The translations under genes were made by a program, and so were the position numbers. The notes beneath the pieces were generated by a model. That model was not told where the DNA came from, did not search any database, and was given only the letters and a program-made list of their open reading frames with translations. A stretch of DNA of 64,000 nt from Pollutibacter soli (lineage in GTDB: Bacteria; Bacteroidota; Bacteroidia; Chitinophagales; Chitinophagaceae). Position 1 is the first letter of the stretch; each line of letters starts with the position of its first letter. The stretch is from contig JARJHS010000004.1 in the NCBI GenBank assembly GCA_029269725.1, positions 186,001 through 250,000 of the forward strand, in the 5' to 3' direction. Positions 36,806-44,676 of the stretch are shown in pieces.

Positions 36806-37531
36806 TTATTTTTTTCTTTTTACGAGTTTTATGGTAACGATCCGAACATCGTCGATCGGTTTATAATTAGTAGAAGGACCGGATGTAGGTACTGCAGCGA
36901 TAGTTTCCACCACTTCATAGCCGGAAATAATTTCCCCGAAAACGGTGTAATTCTGGTCAAGATGGGGCGTTCCGCCAACAGTCTTGTATACCTGCCTTTG
37001 CGTCTCCGGAATTTTTTTTCCTTTTAACCTGTAAGTCTCCACAGAGTCAAGTCCTGCATCTGTAAACACCTTACCCTGTACGAGATAAAACTGGCTTCCA
37101 CTGCTCGCCTTTAGCGGATTTACATCATCGCTTGTTCGCGCTGCGGCAATGACGCCTTTTTTATGATATAATCCCAGGCGGAACTCAGCAGGCACCGTGT
37201 AGCCAGGATCTCCTTCGCCGGCTTTTGTTTCCGGCGTCATCCTTTTAGTAGTAGGATCACCAGCCTGTATCATAAAATTCTGGATCACCCGATGAAAAAT
37301 AATACTGTCATAAAAATGAGATTTAACAAGCCGGATGAAATTATCCCGATGCAGTGGTGTACTATCAGAAAGCCTTATGATAATAACGCCTTTTGTCGTC
37401 ACCATTTCCACATCTTTTTTGCGATCTTTCTTCTTCACTTTAATATTCTGTTGTGCATTAACAACAAAGCCGAGGCAGAAGAAAAATGTGAGAAAAAGAA
37501 GTGCAGATTTACTTGACTGGTAACATCTCAT
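36806..37531 (-). CDS. Secreted cyclophilin-type peptidyl-prolyl isomerase
   Basis: 241 residues. A hydrophobic signal segment (SALLFLTFFFCLGFVVNAQ) is followed by a basic stretch and a cyclophilin domain. Landmarks are VEMVTTKGVIIIRL, THRDNF-like PLHRDNFIRLV, FYDSIIFHRVIQNFMIQAGDP, GSQFYLVQG and YTVFGEIISGYEVVETIA. The catalytic Arg is in FHRV. It catalyses cis/trans isomerisation of Xaa-Pro bonds, probably in the periplasm. The domain has an insertion between the two halves (about 155-185) typical of longer Bacteroidetes members. It lies 3 bp downstream of the next gene on the same strand. Confidence 0.9.
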   Translation of the reverse strand: MRCYQSSKSALLFLTFFFCLGFVVNAQQNIKVKKKDRKKDVEMVTTKGVIIIRLSDSTPLHRDNFIRLVKSHFYDSIIFHRVIQNFMIQAGDPTTKRMTPETKAGEGDPGYTVPAEFRLGLYHKKGVIAAARTSDDVNPLKASSGSQFYLVQGKVFTDAGLDSVETYRLKGKKIPETQRQVYKTVGGTPHLDQNYTVFGEIISGYEVVETIAAVPTSGPSTNYKPIDDVRIVTIKLVKRKK

Positions 37532-37534
37532 TGT

Positions 37535-37882
37535 TCAAAGAAATTGGTTGTTCTGGAAATAAAGTAAAATAAAGTCCTTCATGAAATTTTCCTGTTGGTA
37601 CAAAGGCATCGATGGGATTTCTTTCAATTGTTTATAGTGTGGCCATCCGTCGCGATCCACTCCTTCAAGCTCATAATATCCCCCTGAAGACAAAACCGTA
37701 CATACGGCGACGTGCATCAGATCCTGTTTTTGCTCCTTCGTAAATTTTCTTGAATCACCGCCAAGCTCCTGGATACCAATCAGGAAAAGAATGGCTTCCA
37801 TATCCGGCTTTTTGGTAAAACGTTCCATGAGTTTTTCTTCCAGTTTCCACCAACGCGCCTGTAAATCATCCTGTATTTGCAT
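37535..37882 (-). CDS. Conserved hypothetical protein (small, cytoplasmic)
   Basis: About 115 residues from the ATG at 37882 (QIQDDLQARWWKLEEKLMERF). The protein is helical and acidic, with FLIGIQELGGDSRKFTKEQK, DLMHVAVCTVLSSGGYYELEG and DRDGWPHYKQLK. It has no signal peptide or TM segment. I have a general memory of similar proteins in Bacteroidetes but no named function. Earlier Met codons at 37900 and 37921 are less likely: the second lies inside a palindromic element, and a TAATTTTG box sits 5 bp before 37882. It is divergent from serS and 3 bp upstream of the cyclophilin gene. Confidence 0.72.
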   Translation of the reverse strand: MQIQDDLQARWWKLEEKLMERFTKKPDMEAILFLIGIQELGGDSRKFTKEQKQDLMHVAVCTVLSSGGYYELEGVDRDGWPHYKQLKEIPSMPLYQQENFMKDFILLYFQNNQFL

Positions 37883-37887
37883 GGGCG

Positions 37888-37895
37888 CAAAATTA
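37888..37895 (-). promoter_or_regulatory. TAnnTTTG (-7) promoter box of the hypothetical/cyclophilin operon
   Basis: TAATTTTG on the minus strand, 5 bp before the ATG at 37882. It mirrors the serS box on the other side of the palindrome. Confidence 0.4.
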
Positions 37896-37900
37896 ATCAT

Positions 37901-37944
37901 TATAAGCTGTAGGGACGCCATGCATGGCGTCCCTACAGCTTATA
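37901..37944. repeat. Perfect 44-bp palindrome between divergent genes
   Basis: Arms of 22 bp (37901-37922 and 37923-37944) with no loop; the arm contains CTGTAGGGACGCCATG. Divergent TAnnTTTG boxes flank or touch it on both sides (37888-37895 and 37941-37948). It could be an operator, a mobile palindromic repeat (REP-like), or both. Confidence 0.9.
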
Positions 37945-37948
37945 TTTG
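37941..37948 (+). promoter_or_regulatory. TAnnTTTG (-7) promoter box of serS
   Basis: TATATTTG overlaps the last four bases of the palindrome and lies 16 bp before the serS ATG. The -33 region would fall inside the palindrome, where no TTG is present. Confidence 0.45.
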
Positions 37949-37964
37949 CAAAAATCTTGAATAA

Positions 37965-39236
37965 ATGCTGCAGGTTAATTTTTTACGACAGAACAGGGAT
38001 TTGGCTATACAGAAATTGAGTATCCGGAACTTTAAAGATATCGACCTGGTTGACCAGGTAATATCAGCTGATGATAAACGTAAAAAATTGCAGACCACTG
38101 TTGACGAATTACTTGCAAAAAGAAACTCTTTATCCAAAGAGATTGGTGCATCAATGGCAAAAGGTCTTAAAGAGGAAGCAGAGGAAAAGAAGAAACTGGT
38201 AGCCGATTTGAAGACTGATATTGAGAAAGCTGAAAAGCAACTGATCGAAACCGGCGCTGAATTACAAAATCTTCTGGTAAGAATTCCCAATCTTCCTTCC
38301 GATAAAGTGCCAGCGGGAAAAACGCCTGAAGACAATGTCAATATTAAAGAAGGTGGATCAAAGCCGATTTTGGCTCCGGATGCTGTTCCTCATTGGGAGC
38401 TCACAACAAAATACAGTCTTATCGATTTTGAACTTGGAAATAAAATAACCGGAAGCGGTTTTCCTGTTTATAAAAATAAAGGAGCAAAACTTCAGCGCGC
38501 GTTGATTCAGTATTTCCTCGATTACAATACGGCTGCAGGATATATTGAATACGAGCCGCCATTTATGGTCAATGAAGATTCTGCTTACGGTACCGGTCAG
38601 TTGCCCGATAAAGAAGGACAGATGTATCATGCGGTAGCTGATAATTTCTATTTGATACCGACTGCTGAAGTACCGCTGACTAATATTTATCGTGATGAAA
38701 TTGTGAACGAATCTTTGTTACCGATAAAGATGACTGCATATACTCCATGTTTTCGTCGCGAGGCCGGCAGTTATGGAAAAGATGTACGTGGGTTAAATCG
38801 TCTTCACCAGTTTGATAAAGTGGAAATTGTTGAGCTTGTACATCCTGATAAAAGTTACGAGGTGCTGGAAACAATGGTTCAGCATATCGAAAAGCTTTTG
38901 CAAAGTCTAGAATTACCCTATCGGATTTTAAAACTTTGTGGTGGCGATATGGGATTTACTTCTGCTCTGACATATGATTTTGAAGTATACAGCGCGGCAC
39001 AACAAAAATGGCTGGAGGTAAGTTCGGTTTCAAATTTCGAAACATTTCAAACAAACAGGATGAAGATCCGTTTCCGCGATGGTCAGGGTAAAATCCATTT
39101 GGTCCATTCACTGAATGGCAGTTCCATGGCTCTTCCCCGTATTGTTGCAGCGCTGCTTGAAAACAATCAAACAGCCGAAGGGATACGGTTGCCTGAAGTA
39201 TTGTATAACTATTTCGGTACAACGATCATCAACTAA
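37965..39236 (+). CDS. serS: Serine--tRNA ligase
   Basis: Charges tRNA-Ser and tRNA-Sec. 423 residues. An N-terminal antiparallel coiled coil (about 27-105) that grips the tRNA long arm is followed by a class II core. Landmarks are TAEVPLTNIYRDEI, motif 2 YTPCFRREAGSYGKDVRGLNRLHQFDKVE, and LEVSSVSNFETFQTNRMKIRFR. The C-terminal motif 3 is NGSSMALPRIVAALLENNQT. Start ATG at 37965 gives the usual LQVNFLRQNRDLAIQKL. Its TAA stop is followed at once by palindromic repeats. Confidence 0.97.
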   Translation: MLQVNFLRQNRDLAIQKLSIRNFKDIDLVDQVISADDKRKKLQTTVDELLAKRNSLSKEIGASMAKGLKEEAEEKKKLVADLKTDIEKAEKQLIETGAELQNLLVRIPNLPSDKVPAGKTPEDNVNIKEGGSKPILAPDAVPHWELTTKYSLIDFELGNKITGSGFPVYKNKGAKLQRALIQYFLDYNTAAGYIEYEPPFMVNEDSAYGTGQLPDKEGQMYHAVADNFYLIPTAEVPLTNIYRDEIVNESLLPIKMTAYTPCFRREAGSYGKDVRGLNRLHQFDKVEIVELVHPDKSYEVLETMVQHIEKLLQSLELPYRILKLCGGDMGFTSALTYDFEVYSAAQQKWLEVSSVSNFETFQTNRMKIRFRDGQGKIHLVHSLNGSSMALPRIVAALLENNQTAEGIRLPEVLYNYFGTTIIN

Positions 39237-39306
39237 ACCTGGCAGGTTTAAGACCTCCCAGGTTTATAAGACCTCCCAGGTTTATAAGACCTCCCGGGTC
39301 TTAAAC
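39236..39306. repeat. AACCTGGCAGGTTT element and 18-bp tandem units after serS
   Basis: AAACCTGGCAGGTTT is followed by three tandem units of AAGACCTCCCAGGTTTAT at 39250, 39268 and 39286 (the last reads CCCGGGTCTTA). Same family as the palindromes at 39471 and 39654. Confidence 0.85.
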
Positions 39307-39470
39307 TTGAAGGTATTTGTGTCGAGGGTTACATAAATTGACTATAAGGTGCTGAAAATCATCTCTTTCTCCAACTTAATGACTGAGCTTATTCAAACAT
39401 AATTCCAATTGATTCTATCATTCAGGCCACTAGAGCCCCTTGTTCGCAGCGAAATATGGGATTTAATCTA

Positions 39471-39505
39471 CCCAACCTGGGAGGTCTAAGACCTCCCAGG
39501 TTGGG
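39471..39505. repeat. Palindrome of the CCTGGGAGGTC family
   Basis: 16-bp perfect arms CCCAACCTGGGAGGTC and its complement, with a TAA loop. Confidence 0.88.
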
Positions 39506-39653
39506 GTAAGCGTTTGATTAAAAATCGGAGTGAAATCTTCTAAATGACCCACTTCGCCGAATTTACGATTGAGGTGTTAAAAAGGGCATAAAGTACTATG
39601 AACCTATAAGTTTGGTTTTAAAGTAAGCGTTTACAACTCTTGTAGTCGCGAAG

Positions 39654-39682
39654 AACCTGGCAGGTCTTAGACCTGCCAGGTT
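39654..39682. repeat. Palindrome of the AACCTGGCAGGTC family
   Basis: 13-bp perfect arms AACCTGGCAGGTC and its complement, with a TTA loop. The remaining parts of the 39237-39734 spacer hold no other recognisable feature. Confidence 0.88.
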
Positions 39683-39734
39683 TGTTGCTGGCTCGGATTA
39701 AACCAAACGCATCGCAATTCGTCGAAACTTCTGA

Positions 39735-41192
39735 ATGCAATTCCGTCAAATGAATTCCCAAAAGAATCAGCAGCATCTGTTGTGGCGCGCAGGCTTTGGC
39801 CCCTCTTTCCAAGATCTCCATTACCCAGGTAATAAATCACCTCAGGACATTTATAAAGATTTATTTCAAAAATCACAAGGGGAGTTACAACAGCTCATTG
39901 TTGTCACTGCTACTTCACTTGGAATTGAAAAGGGCGAAATGATGCGGTCTGGAATAAACACATTGACCAATGAACAAAAAGCAAAACTGAGAAAACTGAA
40001 TCGGGAAGGATTCAAAAAATTAAATCTCCTGTGGTTGGATGAAATGACCAACAGTCCGGCACAATTAAGAGAGAAAGTTGCACTTTTCTGGCATGGGCAT
40101 TTTGCGTGCAGGGTGAATAATATTCTTCACCAACAGGAACTACTTCATATTATTCGTACACATGCATTAGGGGATTTTAAAACACTACTCATTGAAGTTT
40201 CCAAAAGTGCAGCGATGCTTTCTTTTCTGAATAATCAGCAAAACAGGAAGAAAAAGCCCAACGAAAATTTCGCGCGTGAATTAATGGAACTTTTTACTCT
40301 CGGTCACGGAAATTATACTGAACAGGATGTGAAGGAAAGTGCGCGCGCATTTACGGGCTGGGGTTTTAAACCGGGTGGTGAATTTGTTTTCAGGGCTGCA
40401 CTGCATGATGGCGACCAAAAAACATTTCTCGGTGAAAGTGGGAACTTTTCCGGTGAGGATATCATTGCAATTATTTTGAAACAAAAACAAACGGCAAGAT
40501 TCATTACAGAAAAGGCAATCGGCTTTTTTGCAGGCTCAATACCTTCTGAAAAAATAGTTCAAAAAATCAGTGATGATTTTTATTCATCATCTTACTCAAT
40601 ACCGGTATTACTGGCATCCATTTTTACTTCCACCTGGTTTTATGAAGAAAAGATTTCGGGAAATAAAATTAAGTCACCTGTCGAATGGATTATCGGAATA
40701 CGCAGGACGATAAATCTGGATGAAAGTCAGAAAGACTGGCAGTTGATCATGCAAAAACTTTTGGGACAGGTAATCTTTTTCCCTCCCAATGTTGCAGGAT
40801 GGCCGGGAGGTACTAACTGGATTGATAGTTCAACTTTGATGTATCGCTTACGGTTTCCCATTCTGTTGAATGGAAATACTGTTGATCTGGGAAATCCTAA
40901 AAACGATGATGACCTGGAAATGGGAAGACCTGCTAATGTCGAAAAAATAAAATCGGGCAGTAATGGCATAAGTAATAAACTCTCTCTTCATGCTGACTGG
41001 GTTGCATACACGAAGCACTTCGAAATGATTTCAAGGGACAAACTGATGAATGCTGTCAGATCATCAATACTAATCAAAGATCATTTAGACCAGGCCGTAC
41101 TTGAAAAGCATGTAAACAGAAGTTCACGCGAAGAATATATTCGTTCGCTGACTATTAAACTGATGAGTACTCCGGATTACCAGCTTTGTTGA
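39735..41192 (+). CDS. DUF1800 family protein
   Basis: 485 residues, predominantly helical. It opens with NQQHLLWRAGFGPS, the N-terminal signature of DUF1800. Family motifs follow: LREKVALFWHGHFACR, NENFARELMELFTLGHGNYTEQDVKESARAFTGWGF, LHDGDQKTFLGESGNFSGEDII and FPPNVAGWPGG. Function is unknown; these proteins are usually paired with a DUF1501 partner, as here (28 bp downstream). No signal peptide is obvious. A second in-frame ATG at 39750 is an equally possible start. Confidence 0.9.
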   Translation: MQFRQMNSQKNQQHLLWRAGFGPSFQDLHYPGNKSPQDIYKDLFQKSQGELQQLIVVTATSLGIEKGEMMRSGINTLTNEQKAKLRKLNREGFKKLNLLWLDEMTNSPAQLREKVALFWHGHFACRVNNILHQQELLHIIRTHALGDFKTLLIEVSKSAAMLSFLNNQQNRKKKPNENFARELMELFTLGHGNYTEQDVKESARAFTGWGFKPGGEFVFRAALHDGDQKTFLGESGNFSGEDIIAIILKQKQTARFITEKAIGFFAGSIPSEKIVQKISDDFYSSSYSIPVLLASIFTSTWFYEEKISGNKIKSPVEWIIGIRRTINLDESQKDWQLIMQKLLGQVIFFPPNVAGWPGGTNWIDSSTLMYRLRFPILLNGNTVDLGNPKNDDDLEMGRPANVEKIKSGSNGISNKLSLHADWVAYTKHFEMISRDKLMNAVRSSILIKDHLDQAVLEKHVNRSSREEYIRSLTIKLMSTPDYQLC

Positions 41193-41220
41193 GTTCAAAC
41201 GATTTAAAAACGCAACGGCA

Positions 41221-42414
41221 ATGAAAAGAAGAAAGTTTTTAGAAGGATCGGCGTTGTTTACCGGCTCTATACTGGTACCCCGGTTTTTGAAAGCCTGGGA
41301 ACAACCAGGAATAGAAAAGGACGGACAAAAGGTTTTGGTGATCATTCAGTTATCTGGCGGAAACGATGGCCTGAACACCGTGATCCCGGTGCGCAATGAT
41401 ATCTATTATAAATCAAGACCCGGTATTGGAATTAAACCTGCCGATGCTCTGTCGTTGAATGACGAAGCTTCCATACATTCATCTTTACCCGCATTCAGGG
41501 AATTGTACAACGAAGGCAGCCTTGCTATTCTTAGCAATGTCGGATACCCGAACCCTGATCGATCGCATTTCCGTAGTATGGATATATGGCATAGTGCGAG
41601 TGCAAGTAATGAGTATTTAACAACAGGATGGCTGGGTCGCTATCTCGATGCGATGTGTAGTGGATGTGATCACCCCTCTCAGATACTCGAACTTGATGAT
41701 ACACTTGGACTCGCGTTAAAAGGCAAATGGAATAAGGGAATCGCATTGAGGGATCCAAAGCGTTTGTTCAATACTGCGCGTGACAGGTTTTATGAAGAAC
41801 TTGCAACCACTGCCAATGTTCCTCAACTGGAATCAGCTGCTGCATATCTCTACAAGACGATGGCATCAACAGTTTCAACCGCAGGATATATTTTTGAACA
41901 AAGCAAACTCCGACCTTCATCTCATACATATCCACAAACAAAACTGGGTCAGAGTCTTAAACATATTTCCGGACTGATCAACAGTGATATCAATACAAAA
42001 GTTTATTACGCAGAAATAGGAAGCTTCGATTCTCATGCCGGACAGGCAAGTTTGCAACAGAGATTGTTTAAAGATTTGAATGATGCTGTAGCAGCATTTA
42101 CATCCGATTTAAAAAAGCAAAACAGGTTTGATAATGTATTGCTATTTACCTTTTCCGAATTCGGGAGAAGGGTTGCACAAAATGCCAGTAATGGTACAGA
42201 TCATGGTACAGCAAATAATATGTTTTTCATTGGAGGCGGATTGAAACAAAAGGGCTTTATCAATGCAATGCCAGACTTACAGAACCTCCAGGATGGCGAT
42301 CTGAAATACAACGTGGACTTCCGTGATGTTTATGCAATTGTATTAAGACAATGGTTGAGTGCAGACGATAAAGGAATTCTCAATCGTTCATCAAATTATC
42401 TTCGGTTTATCTGA
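41221..42414 (+). CDS. DUF1501 family secreted protein (sulfatase-like fold)
   Basis: 397 residues. It begins KRRKFLEGSALFTGSILVPR, a twin-arginine-like signal with a hydrophobic core. The body shows the DUF1501 pattern: VLVIIQLSGGNDGLNTVIPV, SLAILSNVGYPNPDRSHFRS, ALKGKWNKGIALRDP, YYAEIGSFDSHAGQ, LFTFSEFGRRVAQNASNGTDHGTANNMFFIGG. The SGGNDGLN and DHG motifs resemble metal ligands of the alkaline phosphatase/sulfatase superfamily. Substrate unknown. It is almost certainly co-transcribed with the DUF1800 gene. The next gene ends immediately after on the other strand. Confidence 0.9.
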   Translation: MKRRKFLEGSALFTGSILVPRFLKAWEQPGIEKDGQKVLVIIQLSGGNDGLNTVIPVRNDIYYKSRPGIGIKPADALSLNDEASIHSSLPAFRELYNEGSLAILSNVGYPNPDRSHFRSMDIWHSASASNEYLTTGWLGRYLDAMCSGCDHPSQILELDDTLGLALKGKWNKGIALRDPKRLFNTARDRFYEELATTANVPQLESAAAYLYKTMASTVSTAGYIFEQSKLRPSSHTYPQTKLGQSLKHISGLINSDINTKVYYAEIGSFDSHAGQASLQQRLFKDLNDAVAAFTSDLKKQNRFDNVLLFTFSEFGRRVAQNASNGTDHGTANNMFFIGGGLKQKGFINAMPDLQNLQDGDLKYNVDFRDVYAIVLRQWLSADDKGILNRSSNYLRFI

Positions 42415-44457
42415 TCAGGTATTTCTTTTTAAAGCAACACGATATAAAGTAAATGCCATTATTGCAAATGCAAGTGTGCCGAGGGCAAAATATCCGTTTA
42501 TTCCCAGCGATTCCGTTAATTGGTGTTCGACACTGATTTTTTGCAGAGATTTATTCACGGAATCTTTTGCAAATAAAAATGCAATAATAACACCTGCCAA
42601 TGCACCGCCTGCAACAAGCCCGGTAGCGAAAAGATTTCCTTTACGTAGATCTTCTTCTTCCTCTTCAGCGGCATGGATCTTTTTAAATCTGCGATCGACA
42701 ACGCCACGGATCGCTCCACCCACAAATATGGGAAGTGTTGTTGCCAATGGCAGATAAATACCAATAGCAAAACTTAACGCTTTAATACCACAAAGCTCCA
42801 TGGTTATCGCGATAGCCACACCCACAAGTACAAACTGCCAGTCAAGGTTAAACGATAATATCCCCTTGATCAAGGTTGCCATAAGTGTTGCCTGTGGCGC
42901 AGAATATTTGTCAGTACCAATGGCATGCTGAATGCCCTGCTTCAGCATTTCAGCAGTTGGTGTGTCCAGGATTTTTACAGTAAACCCTATCGCGATGGAC
43001 GATACGATCGCACCAATGAACAATGCCATCTGCTGATACTTTGGTGTCGCTCCAACCAGAAATCCTGTTTTCAGATCCTGTGATGTAGTACCGGCATTTG
43101 CAGCAGCAATACAAATCATTCCACCAACAACCAGCGCCATGGGTTCATAAACTTTACCAGTCCATCCAATCGCAATAAATACAAGACATGTACCCATAAT
43201 CGTAGCGATGGTCATTCCTGAGATCGGATTATTTGAAGATCCGATCAGACCGACTATTCGTGACGAAACTGTAACGAAGAATGCACCGAAAATTACAACC
43301 AGTACACCGAGCAGAAGTTTGCTGAAAATGGTATCCCCCGGCACCTGCGGAAGTATTGTCATCAATAAAACCAGCACGATACTTCCGATACCTACAATTT
43401 TTATGGAAAGATCTCTTTCTGTTCTTTTGGTTTCAACTGCAACAGTATTGTTTCGGTCTTTTAATGAACCTACACTTCCTTTGAAAGATGCTATAATCGT
43501 CGGTATTGTTTTGAATAATGTGATAAACCCGCCTGCTGCTACTGCTCCCGCGCCAATCTGCCTGACATATGCCCGATATATAGCTACTGAATAATCATTA
43601 AACGTATGTGTTAAGGGATCCCAGCCACCCTGGCCGCCAGGCGTATTAATATCTTTGAGATAACCGAGTTTGATCAACTGAAGTGCGATAGTATCTGCGG
43701 GAACAACAGATGCCAATAACGGATTAAATACAAACCATGTCAGTACACTGCCGGCTACAAGTATACCTGCTATTTTTGGACCGATGATATATCCTACGCC
43801 AAGGTATTCCGGCGTTATTTCACCGCTGATTTTTGCTGATGGAAAATATTTATTTGTTTGTTTTGTAATATAGAAAGGGGTTTCAGCGATGAGATGAACT
43901 ATTTTTTGAAGAAATGCATAAATGAACGCGAATCCCAATCCTAAGAATGCTGTCTTCGCAAAATCTCCTCCTTTTTCCCCCGCTTTCAGTACAGAAGCGC
44001 AGGCCGTTCCTTCGGGATAAGGCAAAGCTTCATGTTCTTTCACTATCAATGCTCTTCGCAAAGGGATCATCATTAATGTACCGAGTACACCACCAAATAC
44101 AGCAAGTGTTAGTATCGTCACATAATTAAAGTATTCACCACTGCTTTTTTCGCTGAGAAATAAAAACCCGGGCAATGTAAACACAACTCCCGCTGCAATA
44201 CTTTCTCCTGCAGATCCTGTCGTTTGTATAATATTGTTTTCGAGTATGGTAGTACGTAAGAACAGCTTACTTAAAGCGATGGCGATTACGGCGATAGGTA
44301 TGGATGCTGAAACTGTAAGACCCGCTTTCAAAGCAAGATATACTGTAGATGCACCGAAGATGATTCCAAATGCTGAACCCACGAGCACGGCTTTCAGCGT
44401 GAATTCTTTCATGTTTACTTCCGGAGCAACAAAGGGCCTGAAGGTTTTGTCTGACAT
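42415..44457 (-). CDS. OPT-family oligopeptide transporter
   Basis: 680 residues with about fifteen hydrophobic segments. Landmarks are [39 protein letters not shown]-type N terminus (about 17-57), [50 protein letters not shown] and [12 protein letters not shown]. These are OPT superfamily signatures; bacterial members take up oligopeptides or metal chelates using proton gradient. The stop is directly adjacent to the DUF1501 stop (convergent, no gap). A second peptide transporter (POT) lies upstream on the same strand, though the 219-bp gap suggests separate transcription. Confidence 0.92.
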   Translation of the reverse strand: MSDKTFRPFVAPEVNMKEFTLKAVLVGSAFGIIFGASTVYLALKAGLTVSASIPIAVIAIALSKLFLRTTILENNIIQTTGSAGESIAAGVVFTLPGFLFLSEKSSGEYFNYVTILTLAVFGGVLGTLMMIPLRRALIVKEHEALPYPEGTACASVLKAGEKGGDFAKTAFLGLGFAFIYAFLQKIVHLIAETPFYITKQTNKYFPSAKISGEITPEYLGVGYIIGPKIAGILVAGSVLTWFVFNPLLASVVPADTIALQLIKLGYLKDINTPGGQGGWDPLTHTFNDYSVAIYRAYVRQIGAGAVAAGGFITLFKTIPTIIASFKGSVGSLKDRNNTVAVETKRTERDLSIKIVGIGSIVLVLLMTILPQVPGDTIFSKLLLGVLVVIFGAFFVTVSSRIVGLIGSSNNPISGMTIATIMGTCLVFIAIGWTGKVYEPMALVVGGMICIAAANAGTTSQDLKTGFLVGATPKYQQMALFIGAIVSSIAIGFTVKILDTPTAEMLKQGIQHAIGTDKYSAPQATLMATLIKGILSFNLDWQFVLVGVAIAITMELCGIKALSFAIGIYLPLATTLPIFVGGAIRGVVDRRFKKIHAAEEEEEDLRKGNLFATGLVAGGALAGVIIAFLFAKDSVNKSLQKISVEHQLTESLGINGYFALGTLAFAIMAFTLYRVALKRNT

Positions 44458-44642
44458 AGCGCTGTTTTGGTTGTAAAAGAAAGATAGGAAAAAGTCTGTA
44501 GTTGATAGTCAGGAGTTGAATAACGACAAACGCCGAAAGCCCAGCCACATGATCAACATAAATTCAGATGACGGAACTATATTTTCTTTGCAGGAAAAGG
44601 GTATGCCTTCTCCCTGCAGAAAAACCTCTTGCCCGGCCGTTT

Positions 44643-44675
44643 CCTCCTGCCTTCTGCCTCTTTACTCCTGCCTGT
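44643..44675 (-). repeat. Purine-rich GGCAGGAG repeat just after the POT stop codon
   Basis: Read on the minus strand: CAGGCAGGAGTAAAGAGGC followed by AGAAGGCAGGAGG, beginning one base after the stop. Same gene-relative orientation as the copies after MscS, M23 and the TlpA-like gene. Confidence 0.7.
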
Positions 44676-44676
44676 A

